A stretch of 64,000 nt of DNA from Patiria pectinifera (Eukaryota > Echinodermata > Asteroidea > Valvatida > Asterinidae). Positions 22,001-34,000 of the stretch are shown here, piece after piece (position 1 is the first letter of the stretch; the number at the start of each line of letters is the position of its first letter). Both the position numbers and the translations under genes were made by a program. Location: NCBI GenBank assembly GCA_029964075.1, contig CM057147.1, forward strand, positions 24,449,513-24,513,512, in the 5' to 3' direction. Below the pieces are notes generated by a model. It did not search any database. It worked only from the letters and a program-made list of their open reading frames with translations, and had not been told where the DNA came from.

Positions 22001-25000
22001 TGAACCTGTTCCCTTGAGGTTTGACTTGTCACGATTTCACTGTATTGTTGGTTGTTATTTAATAGCAAATCACGTGTACGGCCTTTAACAGAAAACAAAT
22101 CAATGTATACTTATTGTTTTCAATCGCAGGCCTGGCACTAATTAACCTGCGGGATAAATACGTCAGTACGAGCAGTAACTACTCAAGTGCCCGAGATTCC
22201 CCCACCTTAGCTGTTGATGATGACACTGACACGATTTCACATACACGTAAGCTAGTTATTATTTTTATTTTAGTTTTTTTTTAAAATTAATATTCAATGA
22301 TTTCTTACCAATCAGCATTGTGATATAGCACCATGAGTATTGGTTCCCAGATTTGGTAATTTAGTTAGACGACGTCTCTGGTTCCGTCGGTCGGCATTTT
22401 ATGTAACATCATTTTTCATCTCATTACATTTTTCTTTGATGCATTCACTCTTCAGCGCATAAGCAACGTAGCCGTGGCACATTTTATGACGTCATATTTT
22501 ATTTACATGTGCTCTTTCTTATGGTAGCCTGGTGTGATATCACCCTAGTTCCACGATAGGCTCTAATAAAACTCTAATGTAAGCAAGCGTGACGTCATTA
22601 TGTCGTAGGGCTACGCACTCTTCAGCAGAACGACTTTCGACATAATGACCATTAAGTTAAAGTAGAAAGTTTGCGGGTAACACCATGTGGAAAGGAATCT
22701 CTTCTTGGAAGAAGTGAGGTTCTGAAAAGAACCGGTTGGTTGAGTGTAGAACTCGACGCAAGCGCACAAGCATCCAGCAGTCACACCCCGCGCACAGCCA
22801 TAAAGCCTCCAGCATCATCCACAGCCCATCAATCACCCTCCTGAAGACGGGCAGAACACACTGTCCGAAACGTCGAGTTCTACACTCAATCAACCAACAC
22901 TTCTTCCAAGAAGATATTACTTTCCACATGGGTGTTACCCGCAATCTTACTACTTTATCTCATCCGCCATGCAAAGATTCAAGTCATATAGACCTTTATG
23001 TTGTCGAAGCTAGGTTGCCTCGTTTGTGGTAAAAACAACTTCATTACTCATTAGAGACACACTCTCGGAAAAAAATGGTCCGGATAACATTGTTAACTTA
23101 TTTCTTATGATGGGACTGCGGTTTGGCCGAAGTCAATTGAGCGTGATCGGCTGACTGATAAGGTTTACGTACAAAACCCCGAGCCAACGAGGTTTTTGTA
23201 TAGAAAGCTGCCGGACCACATTTTGCGAGAGTGTGTCCGTAATGCTTGAAGCCTGCCGGTAATGCTGAGCCTGCAAACTGCCAAAGTTACCAGTGGCATC
23301 CCTACATTTTCTCGTGCAAATAGGACCCATTTTGGGACCCTAATTTTATCAAATCTGCTCTTAGATAATGCCCTAAAGCTAGGGAGATGATCCTCGGCTA
23401 TATTCGCACGATTCCACCGATTTTTAAACTAGACGGTCTCGTTTTTCACAAAAAATTGTGGGGGCACTTTTTATGCAAATTAACGACTCGGACGCGTAGA
23501 AATTTTTGAAACTAATCAAAATTATTGCGCCCGCTGTCGGTCTTATTGCGCCATTCTGATATATCTTCTGTCTGGCACCCCCCCCCCCAGCCAGCCACCC
23601 CCCCCACCACCACCACCACCACCACCATCACCACCACACCAAAAAATAATAGTAATTAAATACTGTTAAAAATGTGCTCGTTTATTCAGATATTCATGAA
23701 GCATATTCAAACTGATTGGATGTTTGCAAAGTGTCTTTCCCATTTGCAAAAGTTCTTTTTAAAAGCCCATCAACCGTGACTTTTCATAAAAAAAACCACA
23801 ATCTTTATGTCCACAAAAACTGAATAAAAGAGTGAACTATATGTTTCATAATATCACTTATATTTGTTTCAGAGTGCACTGGAGAGCAATGGTGGAGGGT
23901 TGATCTGGGGACTACCTATCGTTTGCAGCGGATCACCATAGTTAATAGAAAGGCATTTGGTAAGGTTTTAAGTATTCACACGCCGGCCCACTGCCGTGCA
24001 ATTTTCGAATTTCCCCCGAAAATATAAAAAAAGAAGACTTTTTTTAAATTGCTTTTTTACTAGCAATTCAAACGTTATTTCTTTAATTCGAACGAGGAAG
24101 CAAACGAAATAAATCGACCTGACGTTAGGTTACAGCATATAGAATTACCTGTGGCCAACCTATAATTCCTTGAAGAGCACGGACGGTATACCTGCACAAC
24201 ATTCCCGGGCAGATGCTAAACTCCAACGATTTTGAAAAAAAAAGTGCGGATCAATGCTGAGCCATTCACTCATACACAGAATTAAGGGTAGCCTAAATTT
24301 TGCGACATGATTTCAAATAAGATGTTCAACTATTTATCACCGTAGGTGGCCGATTACGAGGTGCTATTGTACGAGCTGGATTGGATGCGGATCACTCCCA
24401 GAATGCACCAATCGGATCACCAGTCACCTATAGTCAAGCCAACCCTGGCGGCAAGACTATACATTTCGAACCGAACCCTGTAGTCTCTGCTCGGTACGTG
24501 AGCGTGGACTTAAACAATGCCTGCTTGGCTCTGGCGGAAGTTAGGCTGGAAGAAGAGGTCATTGTTTCATCAGGTGAGTACGCGTGCGCCAACTATATTG
24601 AAATCAGGCTAGCCACATCCGAATCTCTTACTATATTAAAATTGTGTAGGTACTCGTCCATTGCAACTATGCTACGCAGAGGCAAATGCTGGCAAGAGAC
24701 GTAGCCGCATAGCTTTGGAGGCTGAGGCTAGGCCCGTCTCGGACGCGGCTTCATCGTATTACACAGTTTTGAGCTAACATGGCTGGCTTTTCCCTTCTAG
24801 TCCTTGGGGAAGTAATATCCATTTTTCACTCTTCTATACTGTTGTCATTTTCCAACAACCATGTTCGGTAAGTTTTGTACGCAAAAATCGGGAGCCAAGC
24901 ACGATGTTTAGAGCGGAGTGTTCGGTATATAGCGGTGTGCGGCAAATAGCGACGTTATAGACCTACGGCAGGCAGTAGCAGCAACGCCCCGAGGACTGTC

Positions 25001-28000
25001 ATTGGTTTAAACTTATGTGACGTCCGTGGCCCAATCTCATGTTTCTTAGCATTGAGCGCAATTTTGTTTGTATGGGCTGCCACGCCACATAGGATACATG
25101 TAGAACTTTAACCCGTGGTTGACAACAGATTTTGCCAATACATCATAATTTAACACCCCTTTTTAAAGAAAGATCGACAATCCTTGGAAGGTTTTGTTGT
25201 TGTTGTTGTATTTTCAACAATACAAGGATAATACGTTTGGAAACAAAGAACTATTCTTTATGTTTGCGACATTGAACTTCCAGTTTAGTTTGCCTACCCG
25301 TAGTTGGCATAATATACAAAGGTCTTACTATCATATACCCCGTACCACATCAGGGTTCGACTTTAACTATTCGCTGACCAGCCGGGCCTCTGAAACAGAC
25401 TCTTAACTAGCCTGCGGGCATTCCACTATCCCGCATGTTTTTCTTTTATAGAGTGTCTCATAAACAACAATGTGCATACGTATATCCTGGGGCAATCTTA
25501 AACAAATACTAGATTTAGACAAAAATTGACACAGGTTTGCATAACTTTAATGATTTATTTCTTCCTGTCCTTCTTTCATCTTTGCCCTAGCCATATTTTT
25601 TTGACTCGCCAGCCGGGCTACTTACGGAATAGTTTGACTAGCCCGCCGCTGTTTTGACCAGCATTAGTTTGGGCGGGCTACCGCTAAAGTCGAACCCTGA
25701 GATTATGCGTTCTGTGCTGAACTATTATAATTGAGTCTGCTGCCCCCAAGCCACCAAATATATACCATGTTATCAGTACCCCCGCCTTTGCTCCTACCCC
25801 GCCCTGCAAACAGGACGCTGGGATACTCTGATGAGCTTCACAGAATCTTGTGAAGGAAGTGGCCTGTAACCTATGTATAAAGCGCCCGGCTGCAGCTGTT
25901 CAAGACCGCAGTTAGACAATGTGGGCAAATGCTATCTGAAAACTTCCCATAGAAATGCACACGTTCCATACCGGATGTGATTTCTGTTTCATTGTGGACC
26001 ATGTGGACAACTTTTGAGCGTCGCATAATGCAATCCGACCGTTCGTGATTCGAAACGGAGCCTGAGCAAGAAACGGGAATTGTAAATTTACAGCACGGAT
26101 AAGTTTTACAGAGTTTCCTACATTATGACGCCTTTTCAATGAAAAAATCAAAAAAAAAAATCTCTAAACTGGAATAAAAGAGTAATGAATCAGTCTTAAC
26201 GGCCGTTTCAAACCTTGCAGAGTCATGACCTTGATGACGCGCAGGTCACAGCACGCAAAATCCAACCAATCAGAGTGTGAATTTATCAGAGTATCCCAGC
26301 GTAATGACATATTGTTAAAGACCGCGGTTAGCTTTTATGCATGCAAAATGATATCCGAACACCTACTCATTTCTTTTTCATTGCGGACAATACAAATGTC
26401 TGTACTGAGAAGAAATCTCAATCAAAATCGGTAGCAAAATCGCTACATCACTTTTCAGTGTTTAGGGGAGCATCGCCTGTACTGTCTGGCCGTTATACAG
26501 AGCTTGTGATACGGCCTGCATTCGGATCGATTTCATAATGAAGAAAAAAATGTAATCATGACAAAAACCGCCAAAGTGAACTTACAACTGTCAATATACA
26601 CCGCACGATAACACATTTTATTGTTAGAACTTTTATTGTTCCTCTTTGATTATGACTACGTACGCCGCCTAACCAAAAGATGACGCACGCATATGAAATC
26701 CAGCAAAGTTTTCTGAATGGGTTTTTTGCAACCACTATTTACATGTTCAAAGGACTTTTTGTTTCTTTGATGACGTATGGATCGTCCATTAAAAGTTGGT
26801 GATGGGGATTGAATTCTTCATGACATGACAAATAGTAGGAAATGCAATAGTGTAAGATATCTTAACACTTCAAATCACAACCCATTTCAAAATTTAAGGA
26901 ATCAAGTCTGAACCAAATTTTATACTTAGCACTATTATTGACAAAGAGCCCACATGTTTCACTAGAACAAGTAGTAAATACTTAGTTGACCCCTTAATAA
27001 GAATGGAACAGCCCACGGGCATTTCCTGTACGGCAAGGTAAACTCGCCCCAACTACACGTACACATGCACACAAATTTAACCACCACATGGGCATGCGGA
27101 AGTATCAACAATCGTGATCGAAACATGGCGTTTTACAAAGACACGCTGTTCCTTGAAACATCTATTCTACTATTACTTTCGATATCACCTTTCTCTTTTG
27201 GTAAGTTTAATTTCGAAAACTTATTGAAAACTGATTCGGGTAATCCTTACTTTTAGGACCCCGTTCCTGTATAAGGTTACAAGACTCACCAAAACAGCTG
27301 ACTAAATGACACTCAAAAGTGACATTCTGATATTTCTTGTCTTATAGCTCTACTGAGTGGAGCGCTGAATTACGGGTACCCCTCCATACTAGCGCTCCAC
27401 CGATTCACCATACTTTGGTAGCACCATCACAGTAGCATAGTCAAAAACCCACGCGAGGACAAAAAGACCCCAAAAAACCGGTACAGAGATTACAAATGAG
27501 AGAGACAGTTATCCTGGATTGATCTATACATTCTTGACATCCCATGAGATCCCTTATATTGTTCCCAAACAGCGAACATTTTGGAAAAAAACAGGAAAAT
27601 AGTCTGAAAACTTACAGTTCAATGTGTTTGCATGGAGGTTCAGTTCTTGAATTAGCTTGTCGCTGAGGGCGTCTGACGTGACGTCACCGTCGTTGCTCGA
27701 TCGCGAAGAAAAACAAGTCGCGCTTTATCAACGACTGTTTCGTGTAATAATACGTGCTCCGATCCGCGCCGCGCCGTACGACAGTATGGGCTTTGAACAC
27801 ACCCAAGGAGCACGTATTATTACACAAAACAGTCGCTGATAAAGCGCGACTTGTTTTTCTTCGCGATCGAGCAACGACGGTGACGTCACGTCAGACGCCC
27901 TCAGCGACAAGCTAATTCAAGAACTGAACCTCCATGCAAACACATTGAACTGTAAGTTTTCAGACTATTTTCCTGTTTTTTCCAAAATGTTCGCTGTTTG

Positions 28001-31000
28001 GGAACAATATAAGGGGTCTCATGGGATGTCAAGAATGTATAGATCAATCCAGGATAACTGTCTCTCTCATTTGTAATCTCTGTACCGGTTTTTTGGGGTC
28101 TTTTTGTCCTCGCGTGGGTTTTTGACTATGCTACTGTGATGGTGCTACCAAAGTATGGTGAATCGGTGGAGCGCTAGTATGGAGGGGTACCCGTAATTCA
28201 GCGCTCCACTCAGTAGAGCTACTTGTCTTATATCTGAACAGTATGACCCTTCTTGAATATCAGCAGGTTTAATTTTGTGGAAAGAGGCTGACAGGGATTT
28301 GATTTATGAGGGAAATTAGGGGGGGAAACATGGCAATGACAAACAGTAAACAGACTCAAAAACCAAGATGGCAAACTGCAAAAAAGGGTAGGAAAGTCAC
28401 ATTTTCTTTGAAAGTGCTTTCAAAATTACAACTTTAGAACATTAATCAGAAGATAAAAGATTTCTTTAGCCTGCAAAGGTCACTTTGGTACTGGACAGTC
28501 TATTGCCAAAGTCAGTTTTGAACAGAACTTGTGAAAAATAGAGGTGTCCTAAAGATAAGGATTACCCTGATTCGAAAGATAAACATAAATCCAACCGGGA
28601 AATAATGTTGCAACCTGTCGCTACTTGGAAAGATTCCCATAATACATGTATCTAGATCTGGCCATCACTTTTCACGCTGTGCACTAGACCCGTGAACGTG
28701 GCTTGTAAACTCCACGTTCACGGGTCTAGCTGTGCACTAGCTGGAGTTACCCAGCCCTGAGTTTTATTATTGGGTTGTATAAAACTCAGGGCTGGGTAAC
28801 TCCAGCTACCTGTGCACAAACCCTATGGGACTGGTCTGAAAATTTCTAAGTGTTTTCTCAGTGAAAATTCAAAATTTGTCATTGATAATTTTGACTTTTT
28901 TAGGACATCACTTTCTGATGGCTGATAGGTCATTTAAGGGAAAAATAAGTGATGGCCAGATATGGGAATCTTTCCCGCTACTTCAGCGGTAGTCCATGGG
29001 TAGTCAGAGTAACTTGGACCCAACTTATCGCTTTTTTAACATTCCGACATGGTCTGGCGATAGTGGGGTAATCCTTACTTTTAGGACACCTCTATTTTTT
29101 AGGAGTTCTGTTCAAAACTGACTTTTGCAGATGTCTGTCCAGTACCAAAGTGACTTTTGCAGGCTAAAGCAGTCTTTAGAAGTCAAGAAGGTGGCATTGC
29201 CAATTGTTCAGATGTGCCAAGAAGTATCAGAATGTCAATTTTGAGTGTCATTTAGTCAACTGTTTTGGTGAGTCTTTCCCTTCCTATATAGGAACGGGGT
29301 CCTAAAAGTAAGGATTACCGATAGTGGGTCCAAGCTAATCCTTATATGCCGAGCAACACAATTTTGTCCTTGACCCAAAAATCCAATATTGCCCAACAAA
29401 AACATCAGATTTCACCCTTACTAGATACGCCACCTGAGGTACAAGTAGACATCGATGATTAAGATGGTTGTACTGAAGTTTACTTACGATCCGGATGAAA
29501 AGTGAAATTTCCCGTTCAATTCCGAGAGCTCCCCTCGCGATCGTGAACACGCTAAATTTCCAACTCGTGTTAATGTTTGAACGACGCGATATGGTCCTCA
29601 TGCCCAGCGTTCATTCGATGGTCCCCGTATCCCAAGTGTGATTCCATTACCGAGCGCGCCCGATGCATCGATTATGATAATGAGTAGACTTGATCACGTT
29701 TTGTAAACACAAGTGCATTTCGAAACGTTAGTAGGTAGTCGGGAACTAGGGCAGATTTTAGGGACGGAAACCAGTTCAAGCTAGTTCCCGACTCTCTTTT
29801 ATCGTTCGAAATGCACTGTATGCCACATGTCATGCATGTGTCATGCATACACAAAAATGTGGCGATCATGTATGGGCACGGTTTCTATAAGGGAACAAAA
29901 TCCACTTTTAAATCGTTGACCTACCAATTACAGTTGGCAGTATTAAGAATATGCAGGTACATGTAGAATGTATGCCAAAGGGCAGGGCTTTAAATTTTTG
30001 AGGGAAATTTTGGGGTAAAATGATGATGACAATGACAAAACGCAACACGAAAATAAAGATGGCGATCACTGCGCGATGTACCGTGAACGTGCAAGGCACA
30101 CTGAATCGCACAGCACCAACCATCAGGAAAACCGTCATTTCTACCCCAAGAAACTGTTAAAAAATTACAAAAAAGGTATCGTCGTTATATTGAAAAAAGT
30201 CTGCTCTAGAATGAAAAGGTCATTTTTGAGTTGTAAAAAACACCCTTGACTCAAATTTTATCGAAACTAAACAGGGGCCCTAGGAAAGATTTCCATATAA
30301 GAAGTTCACTAATTTTCCTCTGTATTGACTAACAAGCCGCCAGATAGCAATTTCATGTCATAAAAGTCAATTTGAGCAGTGAGAAAATACAAGCATTTTC
30401 TTAGAAAACACTTAGAATTTTTCAGTCCACTCTCATAGGGTTTGTACACAGGGTGTTGAGTGAACTTCTTATATATGGAAATCTTTCCGGGCCTTACAGT
30501 ACACGATCGCCCAATTTTTTTTTTGAATTTGAACTTCAAAGTTTCTGAATAGACGGTCTACATGTATGTATTACTCAGTGGAACTTAGAAGGAAAGATTA
30601 CTATAAAATATCTGGCCATCACTTTTCACCCTGTGTACAAACCGTATGAGACTGCTGACTGGTCTGGGTATTTTTTTATCAGTAGCTCTACTAAGTGGAA
30701 CGTTGGAACTAACGTTACGGTGTAGTACGAAGGGTACCGTACATATAGTTCCAACACTCCACTCAGTCCTACTTCAACATTTTCCCTGCTAAATAAAAAA
30801 CAAATAAATAAATAAAACATTTATAATAAGTACAGGTAACATTTCCAATTCTTTAGAATATTTTTATGTAAATAATTTCCAACTAACCATAACATTGAGT
30901 ACAGCTGAAAAAGTGGCATTTTTGTTTTACTTGTTTCAGTTAAAATGTAATATTTACAACAAATGTTTCACTCCAAAAATATAAAGGAGCAAAACCTGTG

Positions 31001-34000
31001 CAGTTTTTGTGATTTGTACGAATAGGGCCTACATGAGTAAATTAAAATATGTAAGACCATTCTTACGGAGGAATTGTTGAAATGCGAGTTTTCTGAATAT
31101 AACTTTCACAATCCAGATTTAGAAAAACAATAGGGCCTATTATGTTAAATTTCTGAGGCCTGTCAATTTGTACTGTCAAATGGATGCAGGTTTTTCATCA
31201 ACTTCTATTAGCCTATAATTATTTATAATGAGTGTTTGCTTTGTGAACGTGCATATTTAGCCTAAAAGCCCCTTTAAATTAGACTAAATGACTAAAAGCC
31301 TGCCATTCCTCTACATGATTAGCCTACACGTACACTGTATGCTTGCTAATGGCTTCTGTGCCTGTCCCTCATCATGTGTTACAATATCCTAACGTAAAAT
31401 TTTCGAACGTAAAAGTCATTGGAAACAATGGCATACTAACATTTCAATTCCAATAGATTGAATACTTTGACAAAGATTCTGCTAGGATGGATCATCTGGT
31501 TAGTTCCCCAGATTTTGTTGGATTTGTTGAGTCAAAACTGAACAAGCAGTTCACAGCAGTTAGGCCAAAAAAAAAAGTCTCCGGTTTCTGGTATGCGCGC
31601 GCGTCGCCGTAGCCATGCGCGTCGGCAAAATGAATTTTTTTTTTTCAATGAAAGATAATGGCTCAAAACCGCCAAACTCACTGGTTTGACTGGAATCCTG
31701 CTGCTGCACAATTTTAACGAGTTTTTAGATGGGGTTATGATCGAGAATAAGCTTTATGTGGCCCTACTGGACTCCCATTTGCACTAAGTTTAGTCGGGCA
31801 CCATTTGCAGTCATCAGCCGACATTGCATTTGAAGCAAAAACATCAGGTAAAAAAAAAAAAACTACGTCGTCGCACCACTTTTTGGGCAAGCTCCATACC
31901 AGAAAACGGAGACTTTTTTGGGGGGCCTTACGTGTAATTCAGTTTCATAAAAGTTAGTTAATAATTCTGTGCTGTTGTTTCATAAGCAAAACTTTCTGTG
32001 TCACTTTGGCATTTCCATATAAGGTTATCCCCAAGATTTCCATCCAGCCAAAAGAAAAGTTTAGGGGAAAACCCTGCTTTTGAAAGAACATAAGTATGTA
32101 CACCTTCCCTTTCCCTTTAAATGCAATATAGAAATAGTACAGGAAATAGCCAAGACAGTCGTTACCAATGTTTTCTTTTTCTCATCCTGTTGGCAAGTAA
32201 ACAGTGATACAGACATGCTAATAATGTTTGATGTTTCATGTTTCATTACGCTTTCCCTGGTTGCAGACACGCCTAAATCTAACGAGACCTTTTTGCTAGG
32301 ATGTAGCCTCGATCCTGCAAAATCCTCCAATTGGCCTCATGGAATATTAATAGCATAGCCTCAATCCTGCAAATTCTTCCATTATTTCTTGAATGGTCTG
32401 TGGAGGGGTTGAACACTGCCTGAATCCTGCAAAATCCTACGGCAGTGACTGTCAATATGCTCAGGCTTGGCCAGTGACATCCTGGAGTAGTATGATTTCA
32501 AGCATAATCCAGGCTTATATTTATGCATGGTTGAGCAAAAACAACACAAGGTCCGGCCCAAGACCTTGAACAAGTGCATCCTAGGAAATCAGTAATGCAC
32601 TTTTGCCATGTAACCTCAATACTCCAAATTCCTCCACTTTGACGAAGAGGATTTTGAAGGATTCCGGGCTGTTAGGGTTAATACTTAAAAAAGAAAAGCC
32701 AAATAATTTTGCATATATATATATGGGTCTACATGAAGAAAAAAAAGTCTGTTTATGTACATACATAGATGCATACCCATGCTTTTCAACAAATGGATTT
32801 TTTTTCTCCGAACAAAATGATGTTTTTGTTTTAAAACAAAACTATTTTATTCTGAGTTTTGGCGTCAGCAACCCTCTGAAAAGGGAATTTAATTTTGCAA
32901 ACAAATAACCCACCGTGCGAGAGCCAAATTATTGTGTAACTGCCAATCAATTTTTGTGAAAAAAATATTTACTAGCCTAAACATTGGTGTTTTTTTTTCG
33001 TTTGATGTCTCTTGAATTCAAAAGTGAATAACTTTTATGATTCTAGCAAAAACACATACACAGCAATTGGAAAAAAAAATCTATTTTTCTAGGTGAAACT
33101 AAAACTAGCATAGGGAATGCATCTTCAAAGCGATTTTAGTGAAACAAGAATTAGTCCTTAAAAAAAAAAAGAACAGTCCACATGTATACAATGTATGTTT
33201 ACAATCACAGTTAGTAAGTGTAATGATTTTTAGTGGTTCTACAAGTTTTTCCAAATTGGAAAAAAAATGTGGCAACAATGTTTCTAAATTTTTCTACTTT
33301 TCCCTAACAAAATAAGGTGTCCAAAATGTGGTGTAGTTACCCAGACACCCTCTGCCTAGCACAATGCACCTCCATTAAATCGAGGTGCGTTGTCAGAAAT
33401 TTATACCAGCAGTATTTTTACTTTAACATAAATTTGCTTTTTTGAATACATGTACTTTGATGGGGACAGCTTGGCACGTTGCCAAGCTGGAATTGTTATA
33501 GGAAACAATTAAAAGATTTTGTATTTACTTTTTCTGTCATATCCAACAATATCCTTTTTGGAATATTGCTTATTTTTTAAGCAAACAGGATTTTGCAAGT
33601 CTTTTGTATACAGACAAAACACATGTAATTGTGTTGCAAAGTCCACGAACACGTGTATAGGTTGAAAAAAAAGATCAGTAACTGTCATTAAAGTAGGTGT
33701 ACTTATTATAAATAATTAGCAAATAAAAAAAAAAGTAGGTTTCCTGCTTGGCAAGCCTTTGATTTGGTAAAAAGTGAATACAGTGTAGCATTTGCATACT
33801 CAATGTTGTACAAATACAGTTTTCACATAATACTTAATATATACATAAAAATACTCCTTGGGCTAGTTGAAAGGGAATATACAACATTTGCAAACATTGG
33901 AAGACAAAACTATCACATTTTTACGAAATGGCTTACTAGGATGTTGGTAAATGAAAGTCTAAAGCATCCTGTAAAATTATCGCACCTGGTGTGAAGTCAT

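Larger units (their letters stand above)
19087..22129. other. Gene B intron 1 with repeats
   Basis: It contains a retroposon tail (19425-19502), a 506-bp MITE (20467-20972) and a Harbinger-like MITE (21384-21733). 21900-22050 carries 'gtcaaac' inverted motifs. No exon seen. Confidence 0.5.

Noticed and set aside
27657..27910. Mirror-image 60-codon open frames on both strands
   Set aside because: They lie in the two arms of the foldback element and are the same sequence read twice.
27345..28221. Inverted duplication as an assembly artefact
   Set aside because: The exact 9-bp target duplication and the empty site in the sister MITE favour a real insertion; long reads could still settle it.
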